Assembly: GCA_040224245.1 (NCBI GenBank)
Contig: JBEGIR010000041.1
Location: 1 to 61,035, forward strand
Source of the DNA: Puniceicoccaceae bacterium
GTDB taxonomy: Bacteria; Verrucomicrobiota; Verrucomicrobiia; Opitutales; JAFGAQ01
Direction of reading: 5' to 3'
Length of the DNA stretch: 61,035 bases
The notes below the pieces were generated by a model that was not told the origin of the DNA, searched no databases, and was given only the letters and a program-made list of their open reading frames with translations. Made by a program: the position numbers and the translations under genes. Below are positions 37,003-46,966 of the stretch, piece by piece. Every line of letters begins with the position of its first letter. The first letter of the stretch is position 1.

Positions 37003-37791
37003 CTACATGTGTTTCCAGAACTTGTAGTTTGTGTTCTCGATTTCGTGCAGATCCGGCAGCGGAAAAAAACGATTCTGCGTTCCCGAAGCGAACATGAAAC
37101 CGCCCTGCACAATGCGATACGGGATCTTCTCAAAAGTGCTGTGCAGGCTGATGCCTTTCAGGGGCTTGGATCGCTTGCTGCGAAGCTCCAAAATGGAATC
37201 TCGCAGTTTGGACGGGTGCAGCCCTGGTATGGGGGAGAGCAACATCGGATTGGCATCAAAATCCGCCAAAAACTCATCGACCTCCAGTTCGAGCTGTGTG
37301 TAAAACAGCGCTGGTGCACCCTTGGGATTGGCAGGGTCGGTGATATAGCTTCCAAATTCCTCAAAGCTGTGGCGCGCGAGGGCCAGCATGCGCAAAGGTG
37401 CAATCTCAGCAAACACCCGTAGCGTCGCCTCATCGTGCCCATCCGATTCATGCGGTCCGGGTTGCAGTCCAAGACAGTGGCCTTCCGAAGTTGTCAAATA
37501 CAACTGCAGAATCGCTTCAAGATCGAGATGCTCGAGAACGCGATAGCAGGAGATGAATTTTGTCGCCTTGGGTCGACCGTCTTCGTGGGGAACCACTTCA
37601 GCAACGGCCTCATCAATGCGGAAGTAAGGATGCCGAAAACCCGGATCCACTTCGACAAACATCATCTTGCCATCATAGTGACGGGTGCTACCCGAAATGT
37701 AATGCTTTGCAAAATGCTCAGGATCGAGCTGCGAGGCAATGAGTGAGGTGTTGGGATATAGAATGGCGTAAAGTCGAATGGGGAAGTTCAT
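37003..37791 (-). CDS. Conserved-looking protein of unknown function downstream of pyrophosphatase gene
   Basis: A 262-residue soluble protein with no signal peptide or membrane helix. The N-terminus MNFPIRLYAILYPNTSLIASQLDPEHFAKHYISGSTRHYDGK is distinctive, and the acidic middle contains QPGPHESDGHDEATLRVFAEIAPLRM. It ends in KIPYRIVQGGFMFASGTQNRFFPLPDLHEI. I do not recognise a family. It lies 51 bases downstream of the pyrophosphatase gene on the same strand and may be co-transcribed with it. Its role is unknown. Confidence 0.7.
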   Translation of the reverse strand: MNFPIRLYAILYPNTSLIASQLDPEHFAKHYISGSTRHYDGKMMFVEVDPGFRHPYFRIDEAVAEVVPHEDGRPKATKFISCYRVLEHLDLEAILQLYLTTSEGHCLGLQPGPHESDGHDEATLRVFAEIAPLRMLALARHSFEEFGSYITDPANPKGAPALFYTQLELEVDEFLADFDANPMLLSPIPGLHPSKLRDSILELRSKRSKPLKGISLHSTFEKIPYRIVQGGFMFASGTQNRFFPLPDLHEIENTNYKFWKHM

Positions 37792-37842
37792 GGCTAAGTC
37801 CTGTTAATCGGGTTCATCAGTTTGAAGTGGGGCTTTGATGGC

Positions 37843-39912
37843 TCACATCGAACCACGCAGCATCGGTGCGATCACGAGGGAAACCACCGCCATCAGTTTG
37901 ATCAGAATGTTGAGGGAAGGACCGGCAGTATCCTTGAAGGGATCCCCCACCGTATCCCCCACAACAGCAGCTTTGTGGGACTCGCTGCCTTTGCCACCTG
38001 CCGCGCCGTTTTCGATCATTTTTTTGGCATTGTCCCAGGCACCTCCAGTATTGGACATGAAAATCGCCAGCACGGCACCCGAGACCATCACACCTGTCAG
38101 CAGTCCGGTTAGCATTTCGACTCCACCCAGAAAACCGACCAATACCGGAGTCACCGCCGCAATGATGCCGGGTAACATCATTTCCCGCAGTGCCGCACCC
38201 GTGCTGATATCCACACACTTACGGTAGTCGGGTTCATCCGTGCCCTGCATGATGCCGGGTTTTTCACGAAACTGTCGCCGCACTTCCTCAATCATGGCAA
38301 ACGCGGCCCGACCAATCGCACTCATCGCCAGAGATGAGAATAGATAGGGAATCATCGCTCCAACCAAAATTCCAACCATGACCGGAGTGGACGTAAGATC
38401 AATGAACTGCACTCCAGCCTGCTCCTTGAAGGCCGTGAACAGAATCAGGGCGGTAAGCACAGCCGATCCGATGGCAAAGCCCTTGCCAATGGCAGCGGTG
38501 GTATTTCCAACGGCATCCAGTTCATCCGTAATGTCGCGCACTCCCGAGGGCAGCTCTGCCATTTCGGCCAAACCACCCGCATTGTCGGCAATCGGACCAT
38601 AGGCATCGACCGCCAGCTGAATGCCAAGGGTGAGCAGCATGCCCAATGCAGCCATGCCCACACCATAGAGTCCGGCGAGCTGATTGGATGCGAGGATTGC
38701 AACAGCCAACACCAGAATCGGTGGCAAAACGGACAGCATGCCCACTCCCATTCCACTGATCAGATTGGTTGCCGAACCCGTCTCACAGGCCTTGACAATG
38801 GCCTTGACGGGCGGAGTGTCTGTCCCGGTGAAAAACTCGGTCAACAAGCCGATCATGACACCCGCGACCAGACCCACCAGCATCGCAAAAAATACCTGGT
38901 TGGCACCCGCTCCCGCATTGAAGGTTTCTCCGGCCATCACCAGATGAATCGCCGGAAAGGAGAGTAGAGCCGCCAGTGCTGCCGCCGAAAAGAGGCCGAC
39001 ATTCAGGGCGCGCTGCGGGGATTTTCCCGGCTTTGCCCTCACCAGAAAGGTGCCCAAGACGGAGCAGATGACACCGATAAAGCAAAGGATGAGCGGCAGA
39101 TTCATCAGGCGCAACCGGGTGAGTTCGCTGGCATCCACGGCAAGCGCAAGAATCATACAACCCACAATGGATCCGACATAGGATTCGAAAAGGTCGGCAC
39201 CCATGCCCGCAACATCTCCCACATTATCCCCGACATTGTCGGCAATGGTCGCAGGGTTTCGGTGGTCGTCTTCCGGAATACCGGCCTCTACCTTGCCGAC
39301 AAGGTCCGCACCCACATCAGCGGCCTTGGTGAAAATGCCACCGCCCACACGCGCAAACAGCGCAATACTTGATGCGCCAAGAGAGAAACCCGACAGGATG
39401 GGCAAGAGGATACCAGCATACTGTTCCATGCTCGTTCCAAACCAGTGCCCACCTACCCAGAGCACGAGGAAGATACCCAGCAGTGCCAGGCCGACCACCG
39501 CCATTCCCATGATGCTGCCACCCGTGAAGGACACTCTGAGCGCGGGATGCAGTCCTTGCTGTGCAGCCTCGGTCGTGCGGCAGTTGGCTGCGGTTGCCAC
39601 ACGCATTCCGACAAACCCCGCCAGCGCCGAACAGAGCGCACCCAACAAAAAGGCGAGTGCCTGAAAACGCAGGTTTCCCTGGTTTGCAAGGCCGAGGAAA
39701 ATCGCCACCACCAGCACAAAGGGAATGAGCACCTTGTATTCTCGCGTGAGAAAGGCCATGGCTCCTTCCGCAACATATCCACTGATGCGCCGAAGATCGG
39801 CATTGTCGACACGCTGACGGAAAATCCATCGGGTTTTCACAAAGGCGTACGCAAGAGCAGCTGCTCCACCTGCCGCCGCAAAGAACAGTAAGGCATCCAT
39901 AGGTAACGTCAT
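37843..39912 (-). CDS. hppA: Membrane-bound ion-pumping pyrophosphatase (K+-dependent type)
   Basis: A 689-residue polytopic pump that hydrolyses pyrophosphate to move H+ or Na+ across the inner membrane. The substrate region carries [41 protein letters not shown] and, near the C-terminus, [22 protein letters not shown]. The motif [10 protein letters not shown] has Ala where potassium-independent pumps have Lys (GNTTKATTKG), so it belongs to the K+-dependent group, which includes both H+ and Na+ pumps; the ion is not decided here. It lets the cell recover energy from biosynthetic pyrophosphate. A PPi-type PEP carboxykinase gene also occurs in this window. Confidence 0.94.
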   Translation of the reverse strand: MTLPMDALLFFAAAGGAAALAYAFVKTRWIFRQRVDNADLRRISGYVAEGAMAFLTREYKVLIPFVLVVAIFLGLANQGNLRFQALAFLLGALCSALAGFVGMRVATAANCRTTEAAQQGLHPALRVSFTGGSIMGMAVVGLALLGIFLVLWVGGHWFGTSMEQYAGILLPILSGFSLGASSIALFARVGGGIFTKAADVGADLVGKVEAGIPEDDHRNPATIADNVGDNVGDVAGMGADLFESYVGSIVGCMILALAVDASELTRLRLMNLPLILCFIGVICSVLGTFLVRAKPGKSPQRALNVGLFSAAALAALLSFPAIHLVMAGETFNAGAGANQVFFAMLVGLVAGVMIGLLTEFFTGTDTPPVKAIVKACETGSATNLISGMGVGMLSVLPPILVLAVAILASNQLAGLYGVGMAALGMLLTLGIQLAVDAYGPIADNAGGLAEMAELPSGVRDITDELDAVGNTTAAIGKGFAIGSAVLTALILFTAFKEQAGVQFIDLTSTPVMVGILVGAMIPYLFSSLAMSAIGRAAFAMIEEVRRQFREKPGIMQGTDEPDYRKCVDISTGAALREMMLPGIIAAVTPVLVGFLGGVEMLTGLLTGVMVSGAVLAIFMSNTGGAWDNAKKMIENGAAGGKGSESHKAAVVGDTVGDPFKDTAGPSLNILIKLMAVVSLVIAPMLRGSM

Positions 39913-40029
39913 GTCGTTCGGATTTGAGTTAACCCTGAGCGCTGCGGGTATGGGGAATGCCCTGGGGTGCAGCGAAGGGATTCAGAATACCCAAAGCAAA
40001 CCGCAAAAACGCAAAATCACAAATACGGA

Positions 40030-41382
40030 TCACGAATTCTCGGCGATTCGCATCACGTCGACCGACACCGTGCACATGTCATCCAGAAACCCTCCCGCAC
40101 CCGCAAATGCCGTGATGGTTTCGAACAGCGCATCCACGATGGGTTCGGATTCCAAAAACTCCGGATGGTTCAAGGAATCGAGAAAGCGCTGGCGACCAAA
40201 CTCCTCTCCTTGCTCTGACTCCAGTTCGGTGATGCCGTCGGTGTAGAAAAACAGGGAATCCCCAGCCTGTAACGACATGCGCGTCGAAGTGTAGCGAAAA
40301 TTGTCGAGCAGTCCCAGTGCTGGTTCGGGCGTATCCGCAACCGGATCGATGAACCCGACTGAGCCTTGCTGTCGGCTCAGCAGCACGGGAAGCGGGTGTC
40401 CCGCGTTGGCATAGCGAAACTCCCCCTTGAGCAGATCGATCACCCCATAAAACGCCGTCACAAACAAGGCACTGTCGAGCTGCTTCAACACCGCATTGAG
40501 GCTGCGGTTCACCTTGCGCAGGAAGACATGGGGATAGGGTGTGATCAGCTTCAGCTCTCCCACAAGTCCCTTGAGAATGGCCGTCACGAGCGAGGCCCGA
40601 ATGCCATGCCCCATCACATCGCAAATGATCACTCCCGCCTGACTGTTGGAAATCGGGATCACCTGAAAAAAATCACCCGCAAGCGTCTCCGACGGAATAT
40701 AGCGATGTGAAAACCGCAGGGCACTCTTGTGGCTCGACAGATCCCAAATGAAGCTTGGGTAGTTGACCGGAATAAAGGCGGCCTGCACCTTCTTCGCCAT
40801 CTCCATATCCGCCTCGATCTGTGAATTCTTGCGCTGCAATTCTTCGGCAAGTAGCTGCAATTTCATTTCAGCGCGTTTACGGTCCGTGATGTCGCGGGAG
40901 ATTCCAAAAGTGCCTACGATGTCGCCATCGCGGGAGTAGAGGGGTGATTTTGTGCTGGAAACCCAGGCCTCACTGCCATCCGCATATTCATCAACCTCGT
41001 CCTTGGCATAGATCATCTCGTTATTTTGCATCACCTTCTGCTCGTCGGCGAATTTCTGAATCGCGAGTTTGTAGGGGAACAAGTCAAAGTCACTCTTCCC
41101 AATCATATCGTCCGGGGTTTCAAACCCATGGGACTCCGCAAAGAAGCGGTTCACCTTGATGAAGTTGCTCTCCGCGTCCTTGAAGTACACCTTGTCCGGG
41201 AGATGATCGAGCAGGTTGTCGAGGTAGATTGCATTCTTGTCGAGCTTTGAGGTCTCGAGCAGCTCCGCAAAGCGACGCAGCATGACTTCAAGCTCAGCCT
41301 TCGAAAACTCGCGCTCCGTTTCGCCCGATGCAAAGGCATCCGCCAGAATCCGGTTGATGGGGTCATTGCGTTTCATCCTCAA
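40030..41382 (-). CDS. PAS domain plus PP2C/SpoIIE-type serine phosphatase (RsbU-like)
   Basis: A 450-residue signalling protein. A PAS domain is at about residues 50-170 (YLDNLLDHLPDKVYFKDAESNFIKVN, ending GTFGISRDITDRKRAE), followed by a helical linker with EADMEMAKKVQAAFIPV and a SpoIIE-type phosphatase domain. The metal-binding motifs are LAGDFFQV, GVIICDVMGHGIRASL, GDSLFFYTDGITE and the final DDMCTVSVDVM. Such enzymes dephosphorylate anti-sigma-antagonist proteins in stress or developmental signalling. No anti-sigma factor or antagonist gene is next to it. The ligand sensed by the PAS domain is unknown. Confidence 0.9.
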   Translation of the reverse strand: MRMKRNDPINRILADAFASGETEREFSKAELEVMLRRFAELLETSKLDKNAIYLDNLLDHLPDKVYFKDAESNFIKVNRFFAESHGFETPDDMIGKSDFDLFPYKLAIQKFADEQKVMQNNEMIYAKDEVDEYADGSEAWVSSTKSPLYSRDGDIVGTFGISRDITDRKRAEMKLQLLAEELQRKNSQIEADMEMAKKVQAAFIPVNYPSFIWDLSSHKSALRFSHRYIPSETLAGDFFQVIPISNSQAGVIICDVMGHGIRASLVTAILKGLVGELKLITPYPHVFLRKVNRSLNAVLKQLDSALFVTAFYGVIDLLKGEFRYANAGHPLPVLLSRQQGSVGFIDPVADTPEPALGLLDNFRYTSTRMSLQAGDSLFFYTDGITELESEQGEEFGRQRFLDSLNHPEFLESEPIVDALFETITAFAGAGGFLDDMCTVSVDVMRIAENS

Positions 41383-41553
41383 AACAAAGCACTCAGTGGA
41401 GAACGGAGCCGTCAGCGTCTTTCATGCCATCAACATGATCGTTTCTCTGTGTGCTGACAACAGAATACCTTACCCCTTTTTCACTTACAAGAGTGGGCAT
41501 ACCGGAGGGTCGTTCGGCTGAGATTACGTCACCACCATCCGGCCAGCTCTTCT

Positions 41554-42363
41554 TCATGTTTTTTCGAGTTCCAGCTCCATCATCTGCCGGTCCTTGCTGG
41601 CCCATTGATAGAAACAGGTGCTGATGATGGAAAGTGAAACCACCATGTTGAAGATCTTCATGATGATGCCGCCAAGGATTTGATCGTTGAGTGGATCGAG
41701 TCCCGGAATCACACGCGGTGCCCAGACGTAGGTTTCGTAGATCGCCACGTTGGCGAAGGAGAGGAAGGCAAAAACTGGCAGCTGTCCCACCATCAGCAAG
41801 AAGGCATAGAGGATTTGTACTCCATAAGAAGCCGGAGGCAAATAGCGCCGGGACGGACTCAGAATCGCCCACCACATGAGCACTGCCGTGAGAAACATCG
41901 TTGCGTGCTCAAGGATATGAATCGCTTTGTCCTGCAGTGCCAGTTCGTAGAGCAGTGGAATGTGCCAGCCGGTGTAAATCACACTGAACGCCATGCCTGC
42001 TGTCACGGGGTGAACCAAGGGTTTCAGCACGCCACGCACGGTCTGCGATTTCAGAAAATGGTCCATCAGCGCACACGGTATCCCGAGGTACATCAGCACC
42101 GGAACCACATAGATCAGCAGCATGTGCTGGACCATGTGCATGAAAAACAGATAGTCCTCACCCAACTGGTCGATGGGGGATCCCACCGCGAGGTAGATCA
42201 CGAGCACACCGGAATGAAAACTGACGGCTTTCAAACGCAGTCCTGTTGCAAGGCGCGAAGGGTCCCAGCGATGGCGCAATGGTCCCGTCCAGATGGCATA
42301 AAACCAAGAGATCGACAGGATGGCGATCAGGAGAAAGGGTTCCGTATGCCAGTGCAACTGCAT
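41554..42363 (-). CDS. ctaG: Cytochrome c oxidase assembly factor CtaG (caa3 type)
   Basis: A 269-residue inner-membrane protein with about seven helices and the caa3_CtaG signature, including GEDYLFFMHMVQHMLLIYVVPVLMYLGIP and LEHATMFLTAVLMWWAIL. It helps insert copper or complete assembly of caa3-type oxidases. It is the last of the ctaC-D-E-F-G genes, 20 bases past the ctaF stop, all on the minus strand. Histidines in the FFMHMVQHM helix may bind metal, which is an inference. Confidence 0.88.
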   Translation of the reverse strand: MQLHWHTEPFLLIAILSISWFYAIWTGPLRHRWDPSRLATGLRLKAVSFHSGVLVIYLAVGSPIDQLGEDYLFFMHMVQHMLLIYVVPVLMYLGIPCALMDHFLKSQTVRGVLKPLVHPVTAGMAFSVIYTGWHIPLLYELALQDKAIHILEHATMFLTAVLMWWAILSPSRRYLPPASYGVQILYAFLLMVGQLPVFAFLSFANVAIYETYVWAPRVIPGLDPLNDQILGGIIMKIFNMVVSLSIISTCFYQWASKDRQMMELELEKT

Positions 42364-42382
42364 GTCGGGACGAGGGACAGGC

Positions 42383-42811
42383 TCAGCTCATACAGCGCAC
42401 TGAGCGACCCGAAAGCGGGTGATCCTGCCCCGGCGAAAGGTCGTCCCCGCCGGAGTGAATCAGATCCGGAGTCGGGTTCCAGCTGATGGCGTCGTGATCA
42501 ACTCTCTCGGAACTGAACAGCAAGGACAGCGCAATCACGGTTCCGGTCGCCAACACGAGACCCGCCAGGAACAGCAGGGTGTAGATCTTCTTGTCATACA
42601 CCAGATGCATGAAAATGAAGATCACCGCAAAAAACTTTGCCAGTGAAAGTATGATGAGCGACCAAAAGATGAAGCCCTGCACAAAAGGCAGGAAAATCGC
42701 CACCACCTCGATCATGGTGATGAAGCTCAGGATGATCGCCAGATTGTAAAACGTATGGTATTTTTTATCCTCTTCGATCAGCTGGTCTTTGGAGAGCGGA
42801 AGGTCTGACAT
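42383..42811 (-). CDS. ctaF: Cytochrome c oxidase subunit IV (prokaryotic, CtaF type)
   Basis: A 142-residue membrane protein with three helices (YNLAIILSFITMIEVVAIFLPF, FWSLIILSLAKFFAVIFIFMHLVYDK, YTLLFLAGLVLATGTVIALSLLF). The second and third resemble the prokaryotic COX4 domain (FFAVIFIFMHL). It is a small accessory subunit with no redox centre. It lies 22 bases past ctaE in the operon. Confidence 0.85.
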   Translation of the reverse strand: MSDLPLSKDQLIEEDKKYHTFYNLAIILSFITMIEVVAIFLPFVQGFIFWSLIILSLAKFFAVIFIFMHLVYDKKIYTLLFLAGLVLATGTVIALSLLFSSERVDHDAISWNPTPDLIHSGGDDLSPGQDHPLSGRSVRCMS

Positions 42812-42832
42812 GGGAGATCCTTGGGTTCAGGC

Positions 42833-43444
42833 TCAAATGTATTCCACCAGGTAAACGGCGGTAAAAATAATAATCCACACGACATCCACGAAGTGCCAGT
42901 ACAATCCGGCCACTTCCACATCAATCGCGTTATTCACGGTCAGGCGCGGCGTGAAGGAGGCAATCAGCTGACTGAGCAGGATCAGGACGCCAATCGCAAC
43001 GTGCACACCATGTGTTCCCGTAAGCAGATAGAAGGTGGAACCAAATGTACCCGTATGGATGGTAAAACCATAATGGTGGACAAAATGAGAGAATTCATAG
43101 ACCTGAAAACCCAGAAAAGTCAGGCCAAACAAAATCACGCCACTGATCATCCACCGATAGCTGGACATATTTTGCTTGTGCAGGGCACTGACCGCCAGAG
43201 CCATGAGAAAGGAACTCATGAGCAGGATGAAGCTGCTCGTTGTGGTCAATTCCAGATCGAAGACCTTGCTGGGCGCCAGTTCCGGCTCCGGATACAGCTT
43301 TCGGTAGATCAGGTGAGTGGAAATCAGGGTTCCAAAAAACATGCAATCGGACCCTAGAAAGAGCCACATCATGAGTTTTTTGGGATTAATCCCAGTCGAT
43401 GCATGCGCCGCATCGCCGGATTGCAGAGTGGTTGCTTCGCTCAT
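42833..43444 (-). CDS. ctaE: Cytochrome c oxidase subunit III (caa3 type, five helices)
   Basis: A 203-residue subunit III with five membrane helices (for example KLMMWLFLGSDCMFFGTLISTHLIYRK, and the final GLYWHFVDVVWIIIFTAVYLVEYI). GTHGVHVAIGVLILLSQ is the usual subunit III motif. The frame opens earlier but the ATG at 43444 begins MSEATTLQSG, 10 bases after the ctaD stop. It lacks the first two helices of mitochondrial COX III; extra helices at the C-terminus of subunit I compensate, as in Bacillus and Thermus caa3 oxidases. Confidence 0.88.
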   Translation of the reverse strand: MSEATTLQSGDAAHASTGINPKKLMMWLFLGSDCMFFGTLISTHLIYRKLYPEPELAPSKVFDLELTTTSSFILLMSSFLMALAVSALHKQNMSSYRWMISGVILFGLTFLGFQVYEFSHFVHHYGFTIHTGTFGSTFYLLTGTHGVHVAIGVLILLSQLIASFTPRLTVNNAIDVEVAGLYWHFVDVVWIIIFTAVYLVEYI

Positions 43445-43454
43445 AGAAAGATAC

Positions 43455-45446
43455 TCAAGGGTTTGCGGTTCCGGTGGATGATTCGTCAGAGGCATCGGAT
43501 TCGTCCGGTTCAGGATGCAAATGATACCCGCCAGGACCTTCAAAGAGCCAGAGGTAGTTGCCAAGGGCCACAATGCAGATGCCCGCAATTCCCACATACC
43601 CCATTAGCGGCACTCCTCCTGCTTTCAACGAAAGCGACACGCCCATGATGCACATGCCCACCCCCATCATCAGAGGGAACCACGATTGACTGGGCATGTG
43701 AACGCCGTGTCCATGGTCATCCACATAGTCGAGGCGATAACGTGCATCACCGTGTTTGGCATACCAAAATGCATCACGGCACTTCACAATCGGGGTGGCG
43801 TCAAAATTATAGACCTTCGGCGGAGATGTGGTGATCCACTCCAGGGTCCGCGCATCCCAGGGATCGTTGCCCGCAAGGTGTTTACCCCGGATCGTTTTGA
43901 TAATGTCAATGACCACCAGCAGGATGCCAAATGCCAGAACAAAAGCGCCAATGGTGACCACAAGGTTGAGAGGACCAAATCCACTGGCCTCCAGGTAGGT
44001 GTGCGTGCGGCGCGGCATGCCCAGCAGGCCCAGGTAGTGCATCGGGAAAAAGGCCAGATTGAGGCCAAAAACCACAAATCCTACCGCCCAGTATCCGAGC
44101 GAGCCACTCCACATTTTCCCGGTTACTTTTGGCAACCAGTAATAAATGCCTCCAAACATCGCCATAACGATGCCGCCAATGATCACATAATGAAAGTGTG
44201 CCACGACAAAGTAGGTATCCTGCTGCTGTGCATCAGCGGGTGCTGCCGCGTGCATGATGCCGCTGAAGCCGCCCATCATGAACATCCAGATGAAACCAAT
44301 GCCATACACCATGGGTACCGTGAACTTGATGCGTCCGCCCCATAGGGTTCCGATCCAGTTGAAAATTTTAACTCCCGTAGGCACTGCAATTGCCATGGTG
44401 AGAAGCGAAAAGGCAGCGGTCGCCACTTCGCCCAGTCCCGTCGTGAACATGTGATGGCTCCATACGGCAAAGCCCAGGAATCCGATGACGGCTCCCGAGA
44501 AGACAATGATCGGATAGCCAAAGAGCGGCTTGCGGGAAAACGTGGGCAGAATCTCTGAAATCACCCCCATGGCCGGCAGTACCAGAATGTAAACCTCTGG
44601 ATGCCCGAAGATCCAGAACAGGTGCTGCCAAAGGATGGGTTGTCCTCCGGAATCCACCCGGAAAAAGCTGGTACCAAACAAGCGGTCGAACATCAGTTCG
44701 AGCAATCCAATGGTCAATGCAGGGAAGGCAAAAATCACCAGCATGGAGGTGACCAGCGTCATCCAGGTGAAGACCGGAAGGCGCATCATCGTCAGTCCCG
44801 GTGCCCGCATGTTGAGAATGGTTACAATAAAGTTGAGCGACGAGGCGATCGAAGCCACACCCAGAATCTGTAGTCCAAAGATCCAGAAATCGGCACCGAT
44901 ACCGCTGTACTGCCCTGTGCTCAATGGAGCGTAACCAAACCAGCCTACGGCTGGAACAACGTCCGTGCCGCCCTCTGGACTGAACAGCCCGGATACTTGC
45001 AGGATCTGAAACAGCCAGCTGATGTTGAGCACAATGGCACCCGCCACAAAGACCCACAGGCTGAACGCATTCAGTCGGGGGAATGCCACATCCCTCGCAC
45101 CAATCTGCAGCGGCATGATGTAGTTGAAAAATCCTGAGATCAGCGGCATCACGGCCAGAAAGATCATGGTGGTGCCATGCATCATGAAGAGCTGATTGTA
45201 GGTTTGCGCAGAAATCAGCTTCAGCTCTGGACCCGACAACTGCAGGCGCAGAACGAGTACTTCAATGCCACCAATCAGAAAAAAGAACAGTCCGAAAACG
45301 GCATAAAGGATACCGATCTTCTTGTGATCCACCGTGGTCAGCCAGTCGACCAAGCCGGTGCTGTGGTCGGGTCGTTTCAATCCGAGCAGACTGCGGGTGG
45401 GTTGCAGGGTGTGAGCTTCGGCGTGGGATGCGTAGGAATCAGCCAT
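43455..45446 (-). CDS. ctaD: Cytochrome c oxidase subunit I (caa3 type, extended C-terminus)
   Basis: A 663-residue haem-copper oxidase catalytic subunit. Haem a and a3 and CuB ligands are visible in FMMHGTTMIFLA, WIFGHPEVYILVLPAMG (CuB His and cross-linked Tyr, with the proton-pathway Glu, an A1-type pattern), VWSHHMFTTGL and VVAHFHYVIIGG. The core is followed by a C-terminal extension with two more helices (PLMMGVGMCIMGVSLSL and YVGIAGICIVALGNYLWLF), so it has about 14 helices. It reduces oxygen to water and pumps protons in the inner membrane. The start at 45446 (MADSYASH) is preferred over the ATG-like codons four positions earlier. Confidence 0.95.
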   Translation of the reverse strand: MADSYASHAEAHTLQPTRSLLGLKRPDHSTGLVDWLTTVDHKKIGILYAVFGLFFFLIGGIEVLVLRLQLSGPELKLISAQTYNQLFMMHGTTMIFLAVMPLISGFFNYIMPLQIGARDVAFPRLNAFSLWVFVAGAIVLNISWLFQILQVSGLFSPEGGTDVVPAVGWFGYAPLSTGQYSGIGADFWIFGLQILGVASIASSLNFIVTILNMRAPGLTMMRLPVFTWMTLVTSMLVIFAFPALTIGLLELMFDRLFGTSFFRVDSGGQPILWQHLFWIFGHPEVYILVLPAMGVISEILPTFSRKPLFGYPIIVFSGAVIGFLGFAVWSHHMFTTGLGEVATAAFSLLTMAIAVPTGVKIFNWIGTLWGGRIKFTVPMVYGIGFIWMFMMGGFSGIMHAAAPADAQQQDTYFVVAHFHYVIIGGIVMAMFGGIYYWLPKVTGKMWSGSLGYWAVGFVVFGLNLAFFPMHYLGLLGMPRRTHTYLEASGFGPLNLVVTIGAFVLAFGILLVVIDIIKTIRGKHLAGNDPWDARTLEWITTSPPKVYNFDATPIVKCRDAFWYAKHGDARYRLDYVDDHGHGVHMPSQSWFPLMMGVGMCIMGVSLSLKAGGVPLMGYVGIAGICIVALGNYLWLFEGPGGYHLHPEPDESDASDESSTGTANP

Positions 45447-45469
45447 GGCAAGTATCAAATGGGGTTGCT

Positions 45470-46684
45470 TTATTTCAGGGACTGCAAATACAGCGCGATC
45501 TTACGCACTTCGTCCTCCGAGAGTTCAATCTGGTTGAGACCCATCATCCCGCTCGTGCCTTTATGCATCAGGTTTCCGGGCTTGATGTCTTGAGAGTGTC
45601 CTACCCAGTCGATGAGATTCTGCAACTGGATGTCCGGATCAATCTCTCCTTCATCCGAAGCACGGTTGTCCAACCATCCGGCAGCCAGACTCTTGCGACT
45701 CCCGACATGGGTGAGATCGGGGGCCACCGCTCCGAGTGCCAGATTTGATCCCTGGACCGCATGGCAGGTATTGCACTGGCCCTTGGTATAGAAGAGTGCC
45801 GCACCTTCAAGCAGATCGTCTCCGTCAAATACATTTGCACCACCGCGATAGGCGGCGAGATCTGTGCGAAACTGATCCCAGCTCTCGCTGCCGTCCGGAT
45901 GTGCCGCTCCCTCGCGGTGTTGTTTCGCCCATGCGTTGAAGTCCTCGGTCTCCAAAGCATCGGCACGAAAGAGCATGTAAGCATGGGATTCTCCGCAAAA
46001 TTCCGCACACTGCCCATAATAATGACCCGCTTCATCAGCCTGGATCCACATGGCGTTGGTGCGGCCAGGAATCGTATCCACCTTGCCCGCAAGCTTGGGC
46101 AGCCAAAAGGAGTGGATGACATCCTTCGAACGAAGCTCCAGCTGAACCACCTTGCCCACCGGAATCACCAACTCATTGGCGGTGGTGATGCCCAGTTGCG
46201 GGTATTCAAAGGACCACCACCACTGCCAGCCATAAACGTAGACCAACAGAACATCGGATTCGGCACCTTCTGAAAGTGTCCCGTCGTAATAACTTGCCAG
46301 TTGGCTGGCCTCATCGACAGGCATGCGGTGCATGAAACGAATGCCCTGCAAGGTGGGGATGGCGATGATCACCAGCATGACAATCGACCCCAGGATCAGC
46401 CCCAGTTCCACTGCGGGATTACCATGCGACTGTTTCGGCTTGAAGTTGGGATCATCCGTCTTGCGCTCGCGGAAACGGATCACTGCATACAACAATGCGC
46501 TTCCCACAGTCACGAAAAGGAACAGCACGACCCAGAGCGTGATGTAGAACAGGTCCAGCTGTTCTTTTGCCAAAGGTCCCTTGGGGTCGAAGGTCGACTG
46601 CCTGGACTGATAATCACAACCTGCCAAAAACAAAACCCCCATCAGGGGAAGCAGCCGAAACATCCGTGTGATAAACTGAGTCAT
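45470..46684 (-). CDS. ctaC: Cytochrome c oxidase subunit II with fused cytochrome c domain (caa3)
   Basis: A 404-residue subunit II, probably a lipoprotein: MGVLFLAGC is a lipobox. Two helices follow (FYITLWVVLFLFVTVGSALLYAVIRF, GLILGSIVMLVIIAIPTL). The CuA site is GQCAEFCGESHAYMLF with an earlier His in DVIHSFWLPKLAGKVD. A C-terminal cytochrome c domain starts at about residue 300 (CNTCH, axial Met in GMMG or nearby). The fused cytochrome defines the caa3 oxidase and lets cytochrome c be bypassed or docked directly. It is the first gene of the ctaCDEFG operon. Confidence 0.94.
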   Translation of the reverse strand: MTQFITRMFRLLPLMGVLFLAGCDYQSRQSTFDPKGPLAKEQLDLFYITLWVVLFLFVTVGSALLYAVIRFRERKTDDPNFKPKQSHGNPAVELGLILGSIVMLVIIAIPTLQGIRFMHRMPVDEASQLASYYDGTLSEGAESDVLLVYVYGWQWWWSFEYPQLGITTANELVIPVGKVVQLELRSKDVIHSFWLPKLAGKVDTIPGRTNAMWIQADEAGHYYGQCAEFCGESHAYMLFRADALETEDFNAWAKQHREGAAHPDGSESWDQFRTDLAAYRGGANVFDGDDLLEGAALFYTKGQCNTCHAVQGSNLALGAVAPDLTHVGSRKSLAAGWLDNRASDEGEIDPDIQLQNLIDWVGHSQDIKPGNLMHKGTSGMMGLNQIELSEDEVRKIALYLQSLK

Positions 46685-46966
46685 AGATCGGGAAGTAAAC
46701 AGAAACCCATTCGCAGAGCGAATTCGCGCGTTCGCAGCATCTCAGGGAGACACAACTGCGTTAGGCAAAGCGTTATCGATTCAGATTTCTTATTACAAGT
46801 ATTAGTTGTCTGAATGTGCTTTTTTCCAAGCCCCACTCCCCAGTTAACACTTCTGCTTATAGCTCAGTTTCGCAGGTTTAGAATTGCCTCCTACCCCGCC
46901 CGGCTTGCCAAGGCAATTTCTTCCGGGCAGCACCAAACGCACCGAAGTAACCCGATGCATGCCAGG
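46685..46966. other. Intergenic region before ctaC with inverted repeats
   Basis: This 282-base spacer lies between the PfkB-kinase stop and the ctaC start on the same strand. It holds AATTGCC (46882-46888) paired with GGCAATT (46912-46918) around a GC-rich loop, and the palindrome GCGAATTCGC (46718-46727) near ctaC. The first may end the kinase transcript, but no T tract follows. The promoter for ctaC should lie here; no convincing boxes were seen. Confidence 0.35.
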
